64,000 bases of DNA from Streptomyces sioyaensis (lineage in GTDB: Bacteria; Actinomycetota; Actinomycetes; Streptomycetales; Streptomycetaceae). The notes beneath the pieces were generated by a model. It did not search any database. It worked only from the letters and a program-made list of their open reading frames with translations, and was not told the origin of the DNA. This document shows positions 1 through 8,163 of this stretch, piece after piece (the stretch's first letter is position 1; every line of letters starts with the position of its first letter). The DNA lies in NCBI RefSeq assembly GCF_004122735.1, contig NZ_SDIF01000013.1:1-64000 (forward strand). The letters run 5' to 3'. The position numbers and the translations under genes were made by a program.

Positions 1-1
1 C

Positions 2-2197
2 GCGGGCGCGGCGGCCACTCCCCACCCCTTCGACCAGACCCAACGCCTCGCCAAGGCACCCAAGTTCACCGCCGCGCCCGCGCCCGCGCCCCGCTCCCTC
101 GTCGGAAGGGACGGCATCCCGGGCCCGCAGACCAGACCGCCCACCGCGCCGCACCAGGGGAGATCCGCCGTCGCGCCCTGCACCCTCGACGGCATCACCG
201 GCCTGAGCCCCGAGCGGTTCGCGGACTTCCTCGCCGACCCGGCCGTCACCGCCGACGTCTGTCTGCGCGGCCTCCTGTGGACCTGGGACCCCCGGCTGAT
301 CCCGGTCATGTCCGACGCGCACGTCCAGGCCGTGGCCCGCCGCATCACCGGCCTGGCCGTCGCCCACGACGGCAAGAACACCAGCCACCTGTACGAGATG
401 TTCACGTATCTGCACGCGGTGGCCTACCAGGACTTCTCGCACGCCGAGATCGACACCACCGACGCCCCCACCGTCGACGCCGTACGGCGCGCGGTCGACG
501 CCTTCGGCACCGCGGCCCGCACCTTCGACGTCACCCGCACCAACGCCGACACCCTGCGCGAAGCGCTCTACGCCGCCAGCGCCCCGGGGCTGCGGCAGCA
601 TCAACTCGACCTGATCGAACGGGTCCTGGCCACCATGGACCCCGCGCACACCGCCACCCACAAGGACGCGGCCTGGGGCAACGCCGCCCTCGCCGCGCTC
701 TCCGTGAACTACCTGGGGGTCTACCCCGGCAACAAGGACACCGCCTTCCAGTACGCGGCCGCCACCGACCCCGGATACCGCGCCGTCTTCAAGGCCTTCG
801 CCACGTACACCCACCTCAAGGACACGCCCAACGCCTGGGTCGTCCGCGACGCGCTCGGGGAGTACGGCCGCTTCGGCGAGATCGCCTCCCTCAAGCGGGC
901 CATCATCGCCGACCTGGGAGCCCTGCTCGGCCCCCTCGTGCGGAACTTCGGCGACGGCAGCGAGCCCTGGGCCAAGGTCGCGAGCTGGCTCAACTACTTC
1001 AACGCCTGCAAGCCCTATGCCGTGTGCAAGGAGGACATCGAAAAGCGGATCTTCCCGCACACGTACTCCTACGACAACGGCGGCATCAAGGTCCGCACCG
1101 CCCTCGACCGCGCCGTCGTCGACCAGCTCTACTATGCGTCCAAGCAGGTCAGGGCGCAGTTCCACCGGGTGATCGGCACCGAGACGCCGCTGGCCGGCGA
1201 CCCCAACACCACGCTCACCATCGTCCTGTACGCCTCACGCCACGACTACGAGGTCTACCACCCGCTGCTCACCGGCATGGGCACGAACAACGGCGGCGTC
1301 TACATAGAGCAGGGCGCCACCTTCTACACCTACCAGCGCCGCGTCCCCCAGGACTCCCGCCTCACCCTCGAAGAGCTCTTCCGGCACGAGTACGTCCACT
1401 ACCTCAACGGCCGTTTCGCCGTACCCGGCTTCTTCGGCGAGGGGCCCTGGTACCAGGGCGACCGCACCACCGCCATGGACGAGGGCAGTGCCGAGTTCTT
1501 CGACGGCTCGACCCGCGACCACGGCATCGCCGTACGCAAGTCCCTGGTCCGCGACATCGTCGCGGACACCGCCGGCGGCACCCCCCGCATGACCATCGAC
1601 CAGATGCTGCACGCGACCTACGACCGGGACGGCTTCCGGTTCTACTCCTACGCCGGGACGTTCTTCGAGTTCCTGTGGCGCACCTACCCGGCGAAACTCC
1701 AGGAGATGTACCGGCATCTGCGGGACGACGACCCGGCCGCGTTCGACGACTGGCGGAATCGCATGGGATCCGACGTGGGGCTCCAGCAGCAGTACGACGC
1801 ATTCCTCGACACCCAGATCGCCCAGCTCGACGATCTCTATGTGCCGAACACGGCGTTCACGCCCAACGGTTCGCTGAAGTTCGCCACCCCCGACGAGGTC
1901 CGCGGCGCCTTCGCCGCCGCCACGTCCAACACGCCCACCTGCAAGGACGAGGGCGACCCGGGCACCGGCCGCTTCCTGTGCACCGGCCGGATCACCGCCA
2001 ACCTCGCCAACTCCGGCAGCCCCGACCAGATCTTCAAGGACATGTCCGACACCGTCGACTACTTCATCCTGGAGCGCACCAAGCCCGCCGGGAACAACTT
2101 CAACGACATGAACTGCTCCTTCGGGCCCACCGACGTCTGGTCCTCGGGCCGGGCCGGCACCGCGGACTTCAGCTGTGAGGGTCCGCTGCGACGCTGA
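2..2197 (+). CDS. Secreted microbial collagenase, peptidase family M9 (5'-partial)
   Basis: Zinc metalloprotease expected to cleave native collagen or gelatin outside the cell. The frame is open to the left window edge (731 visible residues), so the start codon and signal peptide lie outside; the ATG at 308 is internal because coding-like sequence continues upstream. The visible N-terminus is a Pro/Ala-rich linker. The zinc motif HEYVH begins at visible residue 462 and is followed 32 residues later by Glu494 in DEGSAEF, the spacing of the third zinc ligand in clostridial collagenases. The stretch before it (NNGGVYIEQGATFYTYQR) is typical of the M9 peptidase domain. The protein ends about 230 residues beyond the active site, and no clear PKD or collagen-binding domain is seen there. 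Convergent with the GH65 gene across a strong hairpin. Family assignment is firm; the substrate is inferred. Confidence 0.9.
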   Translation, partial: AGAAATPHPFDQTQRLAKAPKFTAAPAPAPRSLVGRDGIPGPQTRPPTAPHQGRSAVAPCTLDGITGLSPERFADFLADPAVTADVCLRGLLWTWDPRLIPVMSDAHVQAVARRITGLAVAHDGKNTSHLYEMFTYLHAVAYQDFSHAEIDTTDAPTVDAVRRAVDAFGTAARTFDVTRTNADTLREALYAASAPGLRQHQLDLIERVLATMDPAHTATHKDAAWGNAALAALSVNYLGVYPGNKDTAFQYAAATDPGYRAVFKAFATYTHLKDTPNAWVVRDALGEYGRFGEIASLKRAIIADLGALLGPLVRNFGDGSEPWAKVASWLNYFNACKPYAVCKEDIEKRIFPHTYSYDNGGIKVRTALDRAVVDQLYYASKQVRAQFHRVIGTETPLAGDPNTTLTIVLYASRHDYEVYHPLLTGMGTNNGGVYIEQGATFYTYQRRVPQDSRLTLEELFRHEYVHYLNGRFAVPGFFGEGPWYQGDRTTAMDEGSAEFFDGSTRDHGIAVRKSLVRDIVADTAGGTPRMTIDQMLHATYDRDGFRFYSYAGTFFEFLWRTYPAKLQEMYRHLRDDDPAAFDDWRNRMGSDVGLQQQYDAFLDTQIAQLDDLYVPNTAFTPNGSLKFATPDEVRGAFAAATSNTPTCKDEGDPGTGRFLCTGRITANLANSGSPDQIFKDMSDTVDYFILERTKPAGNNFNDMNCSFGPTDVWSSGRAGTADFSCEGPLRR

Positions 2198-2210
2198 CGG
2201 AGCCTCGACC

Positions 2211-2253
2211 GGCGGTGGCCCGGCTCGTCCGCGGGACGGGCCGGGCCACCGCC
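2211..2253. terminator. Bidirectional hairpin terminator between collagenase and GH65 genes
   Basis: Arms 2211-2230 and 2234-2253 pair over 20 bp with a single T:G wobble and a 3-nt GCG loop. It lies 13 bp after the collagenase stop and 6 bp from the GH65 stop on the other strand. There is no T-run, which is usual for streptomycete terminators. Confidence 0.8.
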
Positions 2254-2259
2254 CTGCCC

Positions 2260-4665
2260 TCAGCGTTCCTCGGGCAGGTCGAGCCGGCGGGACGTACCGG
2301 GGGCCAGCGCGAACGAGCGGTCGCGCAGCTTGACCCGCACCGGGGGGTTCTCGGAGGCCGGTACCGCGATCCGTACCTGCTCGGGACGGATGCGCAGATC
2401 GATGTCCCAGTGGCGGCGGTAGCGGAAGCGGACCCCGAACTTCGACAGCTCGCGCAGCGGCGCCGGATCGAGCCAGAGGGCCTGGTCACGGGTCTCCAGG
2501 CCGGTCATGCCGCGCTGGACGAAGTCCAGGGTGCCGGCCATCGCGCCCAGGTGGATGCCCTCCGCGGTGGTGCCGCCCTGGACGTCCGCCACGTCCCCGG
2601 TCAGTGCCTCCTCGCAGTACGTCCAGGCGTCGGGACGGTGTACCCGGGCCAGGACCCAGGCGTGGACCAGAGCGCTGAGCGTGGAGCCGTGCGTGGTGCG
2701 GTGCAGGTAGTAGTCGACGCTGGCGTGCCAGATGTCGTCGTCGAGCGGGCAGCCCAACAGGCGGAACACCGAGGCGAGTTCCGCCGGCGAGAAGAGATAG
2801 CCCAGCATCAGCACATCGGCCTGCTTCGAGGCCTGATAGCGGTTGACGGTGTCGCCCTCCGCCTCCAGGATCCGGTCCAGCCGGCGGATGTCGCCGTAAC
2901 GCTGCCGGTAGCCGTCCCAGTCCAGCTCGGCGAGCTTCTCGTACCCGGCGAACTGGCTGATCACGCCGTGGTGGTAGGGCACATGGAGCCGGTGCGCGAT
3001 GTCGTCCCAGCGCTCGGGCTCCTCCGGGTCGAGCTGGAGGCGTTCGGACAGCTGCCGCTGATGGGCCTCGGGGAGCGTGCGGCACAGATCGAGGGCGCGC
3101 AGCAGCACCCAGGCCGCGGTGACATTGGTGTAGGCGTTGTCGTCCACCCCCGGCGCGGCGGCCCCCGGATAGCTGTCGTGGTACTCGTCGGGACCGACGA
3201 CCCCGCGGATCCGGTACCGGCCGAGGGCGGCGTCCCAGTCCGCGGCCGCCGCCCAGAAGCGGGCGATCTGTAGGAGCATCTCCGCGCCCCTGGTGTGCAG
3301 GAACTCCGTGTCGCCGCTGGCCTGTCCGTACTGCCACACGTTGTAGGCGATCGCCGATCCGACGTGGTGCTGGAGCCGGGAGTGGTCGGGCAGCCAGCGC
3401 CCCGAGCGCGGGTTGAGATGCAGCTGCTGGGTCTCCTCGCGGCCGTCACCGGCGCTCTGCCACGGGTACATCGCCCCGGCACGGCCGGCTTCCCGTGCCG
3501 CGTGGCAGGCGGCGGGCAGCCGCCGGTAGCGGTAGTCGAGCAGGGCGCGGGAGACCTGCGGGAGGTGCAGGTTCAGAAACGGCAGGACGAACAGCTCGTC
3601 CCAGAAGACATGCCCGCGGTAGGCCTCACCGTGCAGCCCCCGGGCCGGCACCCCGACGTCCAGCTCCGCGGTGTGCGGGGAGAGGGTCTGCAGGAGGTGG
3701 AAGAGGTGCAGCCGCAGGATGCCGCCGGCCTCCCCGGGGACCTCCAGCTTGGCCTGCCGCCACAGGTTCTCCCAGGCACGGCGGTGCGAAGCGCGCAGCT
3801 GCCGGTAGTGCGGCGCCAGGACCACACCGTCCACCGCCGCGTGCAGCGGGCTGTCGATGGCCGGGTCGCGGGAGGTGTACAGCGTCACCGTCTTCTCCAC
3901 GACCGCGGGCACCTCGGCGGTGACGGGCACCACCAGCGAGTGGAAGGCCTGCAGGGAGGAGAGCTGCGGGCGGGGCATCCGGCCGCGGCCTGCGGAGGCG
4001 CGGGTACGGGCGGCCAGCGCGATCCGGATGTCCGAGTCGAGCGTCCGGCAGCTCAGCCACACGATGTCCGGCCGCTCGTCGCCGGTGTCCCATCCCGTCA
4101 GATGCTGGTCCGCCAGGCCCTGGTAGCGCGCGATTCCGGCGTTGCGGACCGCGCCGTCGATCCCGGACTCCACCTCTACGGCCCCCGACCAGCCGTGCGC
4201 GGTGAAACACGTGCGCAGCGCGGCCAGATGGGGATCTCCCATGTGCACCAGCCGGCCCTGCTCCACGCTCAGCCGCCGGCCGGCCTCGTCCTCGTAGCAC
4301 GACCAGCGGGTCAGGGTGCCGTGCCGCAGGTCCAGGGTCTGCCGGTGCTCCGTCAGAAAGGCGTGGTCGGGGGAGAGCCAGGGGCCGGGAGCCGTGTCGG
4401 CGGGGCAGATCCGGTAGCGCAGCGGGAGCCAGTTGGGCAGGTTGACCATGTCCTCGTTCTCGACGGTGTGGCCGTCCACGGTCGAGGTGAGCCGGTTGTA
4501 GCAGCCGGCGGCGTAGGTGCCCGGGTAGTGCGCCGGGCCGAAGAGCTCCTCGGTGGCCGCGCCGCGGGTGACGAAGTAGCCGTTGCCGAGCGCACAGAGC
4601 GATTCGCGCAGCCGTTCCGTGTCCGCGTCGTACCCCTCGTACGACCAGGTCCACGCGCGCGTCAT
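2260..4665 (-). CDS. Glycoside hydrolase family 65 disaccharide phosphorylase
   Basis: GH65 enzymes split alpha-glucosidic disaccharides (maltose, trehalose, kojibiose, nigerose or trehalose-6-phosphate) with phosphate, giving beta-glucose-1-phosphate without spending ATP. The 801-residue length fits the family. Seen: an N-terminal beta-sandwich start (SYEGYDADTERLRESLCALGNGYF), the VENEDMVNLPNW segment, the (alpha/alpha)6 barrel, and GPDEYHDSYPG with Glu494 as the likely general acid. There is no signal peptide, so it should be cytosolic. Its ATG overlaps the stop of the upstream HAD phosphatase/mutase gene (ATGA), so the two are translationally coupled and form a phosphorolysis-mutase pathway to glucose-6-phosphate. 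The exact disaccharide cannot be decided from sequence alone. Confidence 0.9.
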   Translation of the reverse strand: MTRAWTWSYEGYDADTERLRESLCALGNGYFVTRGAATEELFGPAHYPGTYAAGCYNRLTSTVDGHTVENEDMVNLPNWLPLRYRICPADTAPGPWLSPDHAFLTEHRQTLDLRHGTLTRWSCYEDEAGRRLSVEQGRLVHMGDPHLAALRTCFTAHGWSGAVEVESGIDGAVRNAGIARYQGLADQHLTGWDTGDERPDIVWLSCRTLDSDIRIALAARTRASAGRGRMPRPQLSSLQAFHSLVVPVTAEVPAVVEKTVTLYTSRDPAIDSPLHAAVDGVVLAPHYRQLRASHRRAWENLWRQAKLEVPGEAGGILRLHLFHLLQTLSPHTAELDVGVPARGLHGEAYRGHVFWDELFVLPFLNLHLPQVSRALLDYRYRRLPAACHAAREAGRAGAMYPWQSAGDGREETQQLHLNPRSGRWLPDHSRLQHHVGSAIAYNVWQYGQASGDTEFLHTRGAEMLLQIARFWAAAADWDAALGRYRIRGVVGPDEYHDSYPGAAAPGVDDNAYTNVTAAWVLLRALDLCRTLPEAHQRQLSERLQLDPEEPERWDDIAHRLHVPYHHGVISQFAGYEKLAELDWDGYRQRYGDIRRLDRILEAEGDTVNRYQASKQADVLMLGYLFSPAELASVFRLLGCPLDDDIWHASVDYYLHRTTHGSTLSALVHAWVLARVHRPDAWTYCEEALTGDVADVQGGTTAEGIHLGAMAGTLDFVQRGMTGLETRDQALWLDPAPLRELSKFGVRFRYRRHWDIDLRIRPEQVRIAVPASENPPVRVKLRDRSFALAPGTSRRLDLPEER

Positions 4666-5426
4666 CCGCCCTCCCCGGAGCGCAGCAGCTCGCCGGGGTC
4701 GGACACCACGACATCGGCGCCGCGCCGGCGCAGGGCGGCGGCGCTGTGCGGTCCGGCCGTCCGGTCCACGCCCACCACCAGGCCGAATCCGCCGCGGCGG
4801 CCGGCCTCGACACCGGCCAGGGCGTCCTCCACCACGGCGGTGTCATGGGGCGGGACCCCGAGCCGTCGCGCCGCCTCCACGAAGAGCGCCGGGTCGGGTT
4901 TGCCCGGCAGTTCCAGCCGGCGTGCCTCGTTGCCGTCCACCACGGCGTCGAAGAGCCCGAGCACCTCCGCCGCGGAGAGCAGCTCGGTCGCATGACGGGA
5001 CGCGGAGACCGCGGCGCACGGCACCCCCCGGTCCCGCAGCGCGTGCAGCAGGCGCACGGTGCCGGGCCAGGTGGCGATGGCACGGGTGCGCAGCCGCGCG
5101 GTGAACAGCTCGTCCTTACGGGCCGCGACGGCGCGGACGGTGGCGGTGCCCGGGGCGTCGTCCACCTCGCCGAGCGGCAGCTCAAGGCCCCGGGAGCGCA
5201 GGAACGCGGCCGCCCCGTCCTCCCGTGCGCGGCCGTCGACGTACCGCAGATAGTCGTCCACCGGATCGAAGGGGCGCTGTCCGCCCGCGGCCGACAGGGC
5301 CGCGTCGAAGGCGTCCTTCCAGGCCGCGGCGTGCACGGCGGCGGAGTCGGTGATGACCCCGTCGGTGTCGAAGACCACGGCCCGCAGCGAGCGCAGCGGC
5401 GCTGCCAGGGACGGCGCACCGGTCAT
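4662..5426 (-). CDS. pgmB: Beta-phosphoglucomutase-like HAD-family enzyme
   Basis: A 254-residue HAD-superfamily protein. The motif-I aspartates are Asp20 and Asp22 in VVFDTDGVITDS, followed by a helical cap, a conserved Ser (AVSASRH, motif II), Lys in LPGKPDPALF (motif III) and VVEDALAGVEAG (motif IV). The VVFDTDGVITDSAAVH start and GKPDPALF motif are characteristic of beta-phosphoglucomutase, which converts beta-glucose-1-phosphate to glucose-6-phosphate. That is the product expected from the adjoining GH65 phosphorylase, with which it shares a 4-bp ATGA overlap; in transcription this gene comes first. The alternative is another HAD phosphatase, but the neighbour makes the mutase call strong. 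The gene symbol is used by function, not verified orthology. Confidence 0.85.
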   Translation of the reverse strand: MTGAPSLAAPLRSLRAVVFDTDGVITDSAAVHAAAWKDAFDAALSAAGGQRPFDPVDDYLRYVDGRAREDGAAAFLRSRGLELPLGEVDDAPGTATVRAVAARKDELFTARLRTRAIATWPGTVRLLHALRDRGVPCAAVSASRHATELLSAAEVLGLFDAVVDGNEARRLELPGKPDPALFVEAARRLGVPPHDTAVVEDALAGVEAGRRGGFGLVVGVDRTAGPHSAAALRRRGADVVVSDPGELLRSGEGG

Positions 5427-5576
5427 GGTGACGGTTCCGTTCGTCGGAGTGTCCCTTCCATGGCACCACGGCTACGGGCCGGGGGCGCGCCACACGGACA
5501 GCCCGTAACCGTCGCCCGGGGGCGATACCGCCGCACGCCCGCCGACGGCGGTACGGCGCGGCCGCCCAGCCGTGCG

Positions 5577-6152
5577 TCACGCCGCCGGCCGACCCCACCG
5601 GGGGTCTTCGGCCGCCCACTCCCGCTCCCACCGGTCGTAGCGCCGGCGGTTCAGCAGGGCCTGGCCGGCGCGCTCGGCGCCGAAGAGCAGCAGACCGGCC
5701 GAGGTCCCGGTCACGGTGCCGACCGCGATGCTCCCGCTCCTGACCCCGCCGGGGGTGACGGGGTCGCGGAGCAGGCTCCCGTGCCGGTCGAGCCAGGCGG
5801 ACGTCCGGTCGCCGGCCCGCAGGTCCGGCGCCACCGTCGTCAGCCCCGTCCTGGTCCGGCCGTCGGCGGCCGTCCAGCGCACCGTGGCGTGGGTGCGGGT
5901 GCCGAGGCCCCCCGAGGTGTCCACCCCGATGCGGGCCGGCGGGTCCTCGGTCAGCACGGCCGAGACGGTGTGCCGGCCCGGTGGCTGCCGTGCCGCGCCG
6001 TCGTCCACCGCGTGGGCGGCCGCCAGTCCGGCGGCCGGTGCGCCCACCACGATCAGCGCGCCGGTGACCAGCGCCAGCCAGGTCTCCACCACATCCGAAC
6101 GCCGGCGGAGCGGACCGCGCCGCCACGGCCGGAGCCTGGTGCCCAGAGCCAT
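5577..6152 (-). CDS. Rv1733c-like two-helix membrane protein
   Basis: A 191-residue protein starting at ATG 6152; longer upstream reading is non-coding. A basic N-terminus is followed by a first membrane helix (LALVTGALIVVGAPAAGLAAA, about residues 24-45), an extracytoplasmic domain of about 90 residues, and a second helix (GSIAVGTVTGTSAGLLLFG) before a basic C-terminal tail ending RWEREWAAEDPRWGRPAA. This layout is that of the Rv1733c family, whose Mycobacterium tuberculosis founder belongs to the DevR dormancy regulon; the biochemical role is unknown. It is divergent from a universal stress protein gene and sits in a block of dormancy-type genes, consistent with that assignment. Confidence 0.75.
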   Translation of the reverse strand: MALGTRLRPWRRGPLRRRSDVVETWLALVTGALIVVGAPAAGLAAAHAVDDGAARQPPGRHTVSAVLTEDPPARIGVDTSGGLGTRTHATVRWTAADGRTRTGLTTVAPDLRAGDRTSAWLDRHGSLLRDPVTPGGVRSGSIAVGTVTGTSAGLLLFGAERAGQALLNRRRYDRWEREWAAEDPRWGRPAA

Positions 6153-6205
6153 CACGCACCCCCTGCCTCTCCCGACCGTGGCATGCCGTACGGGACCGGC
6201 AGGAG

Positions 6206-6219
6206 GGGCCGAACGGCCC
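6206..6219. promoter_or_regulatory. DevR/OsdR-like palindrome (weak candidate)
   Basis: GGGCCGAACGGCCC fits the relaxed pattern GGGNCN4GNCCC in the 270-bp divergent region between the Rv1733c-like gene and the universal stress protein gene. In DNA this GC-rich such a match arises by chance many times per 64 kb, so the context is its main support. Confidence 0.25.
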
Positions 6220-6422
6220 TCCCCGGGGGCTGCTCGGGACGCGGCCCGGGGAAGCCGGGGCACGGGCCGCGCCGGTACGGACAGGGGGCCGCCCGGGCAG
6301 CCGGGGCAGCGCCCGCGGGCGGCCCGGGCGCCGTCCTCGCAGGTCGTGCACACCGCGGCGCACGGTGCGACGGTGGCAGTACGCACCACGTCGTCGCCGA
6401 TGCCCGGAAGGAAGTGGCGGGG

Positions 6423-7298
6423 ATGGAGCATCCGCTGGTCGTGGGGACCGACGGGTCGGACTCCGCCGTCCGGTCGCTGGACTGGGCGGTGGACGAGGCG
6501 GCCCGCCACGGGCTCCCGCTGCGGATCGTGCACGCCTCCAGCTGGGAGCGCTACGAGGGAGCGTCGCTCGCCCAGGGCGCGGAACGCCCCGGCGAGCAGG
6601 TGCTGGAGGAGGCCGTGGTGGACTCGGCCGTCGCACACGCCCGCCGGCGGAACGCGGACGTCCCCCTCACGGCGGAGGTGCTGCCCGGCGACGCGGTCAC
6701 CACCCTGCTCAACGAGGGGCTCCTTGCCTCGGCGCTGGTCCTGGGGTCACGGGGGCGCGGCGAGATCGCCGGTCTGCTGCTGGGGTCGGTCGGCGTGACG
6801 GTCGCGGCCCGCGCCAAGTGCCCGGTGATCGTGGTGCGCGGCGACCCGGCCGGACTGGCGGGCACGCACGGGCGCATCCTCCTCGGGATCGACGACCCGG
6901 CCACCGCCGCGACGGCCGCCCGCTTCGCGTTCCGCGAGGCCGAGGCCCGGCAGTGCCTGCTCATGGCCGTCTGCGCCTGGCCGCTCCCCGCCCATGGGAC
7001 CGACCAGGCCCCGCCGCCCGCCGCGGGCTCCCGCAACGACCGGGAGAAGCGGGCGGCGGAGCTGCTGGACGAGGCGCTGGAACAGGCGGCCGGGGACCAT
7101 CCGGCGGTGCGGGTGCGCCGCGCCACCGTCGAGGGGCCGGCCCACAAGGTGCTGGTGCACCGCGCGGCCGCCGCGGATCTGCTGGTGGTGGGGGTGCGGC
7201 GGCCCCGCGGCCGCTCCGGGCTCCAGCCCGGCCGGGTGGCGCACCACGCGCTGTGCCACGCCGCCTGCCCCGTGGCGGTCGTACCGCGGCACCTGTGA
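6423..7298 (+). CDS. Universal stress protein, tandem UspA domains
   Basis: A 291-residue protein with two Usp domains. The ATG at 6423 begins MEHPLVVGTDGSDSAVRSLDWA, the normal first strand and loop of a Usp domain, preceded by GGAAGGAAG. Domain 1 (about 1-145) keeps the ATP-binding signature GSRGRGEIAGLLLGSVG, followed by CPVIVVR. Domain 2 (about 155-291) has a degenerate version (GVRRPRGRSG) and ends CPVAVVPRHL. Tandem Usp proteins of this kind are induced by hypoxia and stationary phase in mycobacteria and streptomycetes; they bind ATP and modulate metabolism rather than catalyse a known reaction. Divergent from the Rv1733c-like gene and convergent with ppk2 (10-bp gap). Confidence 0.92.
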   Translation: MEHPLVVGTDGSDSAVRSLDWAVDEAARHGLPLRIVHASSWERYEGASLAQGAERPGEQVLEEAVVDSAVAHARRRNADVPLTAEVLPGDAVTTLLNEGLLASALVLGSRGRGEIAGLLLGSVGVTVAARAKCPVIVVRGDPAGLAGTHGRILLGIDDPATAATAARFAFREAEARQCLLMAVCAWPLPAHGTDQAPPPAAGSRNDREKRAAELLDEALEQAAGDHPAVRVRRATVEGPAHKVLVHRAAAADLLVVGVRRPRGRSGLQPGRVAHHALCHAACPVAVVPRHL

Positions 7299-7308
7299 CG
7301 GCGGCGCC

Positions 7309-8130
7309 TCACCCCTCCAGCCGGGCCGCATGATCGGGCACATACGTCTGGAGGTCCCGGGGCGGCCGCTGGTAGCCGGTGGCCGCCGGCCGCGGCGGCC
7401 AGTCCAGCGCGGGCGGGGCGATCTCGTGGTAGGGCACGGTCGACAGCAGATGGGCGATCATGTTCAGCCGGGCCCGCCGCTTGTCGTCGCTCTCGACGAC
7501 GTACCAGGGGGACTCCGCGATGTCCGTGTGGACGAACATCTCGTCCTTGGCCCGCGAATACTCCTCCCAGCGGGTCAGCGACTCAAGATCCATGGAGGAG
7601 AGCTTCCAGCGGCGTGCCGGGTCCGTCAGCCGGCGCCGGAAACGCTGCTCCTGGACCTCGTCACTCACCGAGAACCAGTACTTGCGCAGCAGGATCCCGT
7701 CCTCCACCAGCATCCGCTCGAAGACCGGGCACTGGCGCAGAAACCGCTGGTGCTCCGCCGGCGTGCAGAACCCCATGACCCGCTCGACACCGGCCCGGTT
7801 GTACCAACTGCGGTCGAACAGCACCATCTCGCCCGCCGCCGGAAGGTGTTCCGCATAGCGCTGGAAGTACCACTGGGTGCGCTCCCGCTCGGTGGGCCGC
7901 GGCAGGGCCACGATCCGCGCCACCCGGGGGTTGAGGTACTGCGTGACCCGCTTGATCGTGCTTCCCTTGCCGGCCGCGTCCCGCCCCTCGAAGACCACGA
8001 CCAGCCGGACGCCTTCACTGCGGACCCACTCCTGGAGCTTGACCAGCTCCGTCTGCAGTCGGTAGAGCTCCTGCTCGTACCGCGACCGTGACAGCTTCCG
8101 GGGCCCGTTGCCGCGCTGCTTCTCCGCCAT
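7309..8130 (-). CDS. ppk2: Polyphosphate kinase 2 (PPK2)
   Basis: A 273-residue cytosolic P-loop kinase that transfers phosphate between polyphosphate and nucleotides (usually polyP + NDP to NTP, or AMP to ADP depending on subclass). Seen: Walker A EGRDAAGKGS at about residues 48-57, the PPK2 Walker B region LFDRSWYNRAGVE, and the lid motif RRWKLSSMDLESLTRWEEYSRAKD. The length matches single-domain PPK2. It lies 33 bp after the nicotinate phosphoribosyltransferase gene on the same strand, so co-transcription is likely; the pair links polyphosphate-based energy supply to NAD salvage. The subclass cannot be set with confidence. Confidence 0.93.
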   Translation of the reverse strand: MAEKQRGNGPRKLSRSRYEQELYRLQTELVKLQEWVRSEGVRLVVVFEGRDAAGKGSTIKRVTQYLNPRVARIVALPRPTERERTQWYFQRYAEHLPAAGEMVLFDRSWYNRAGVERVMGFCTPAEHQRFLRQCPVFERMLVEDGILLRKYWFSVSDEVQEQRFRRRLTDPARRWKLSSMDLESLTRWEEYSRAKDEMFVHTDIAESPWYVVESDDKRRARLNMIAHLLSTVPYHEIAPPALDWPPRPAATGYQRPPRDLQTYVPDHAARLEG

Positions 8131-8163
8131 GCCTCGACGGTACGGACACCTGCCCCCGAGGGC

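Noticed and set aside
2215..3273. Long plus-strand reading frame opposite the GH65 gene
   Set aside because: It is the antisense shadow of a well-supported GH65 gene; the residues are Arg/Gly/Val-rich without motifs.
4746..6422. In-frame upstream extension of the universal stress protein gene
   Set aside because: The translation before 6423 has low-complexity composition and runs antisense through the HAD and Rv1733c-like genes.
6153..6422. Several GGGAC/GTCCC-like words as DevR boxes between the Rv1733c-like and Usp genes
   Set aside because: Only one 14-bp match survives, and at this GC content such matches are expected by chance; it is kept as a weak feature only.
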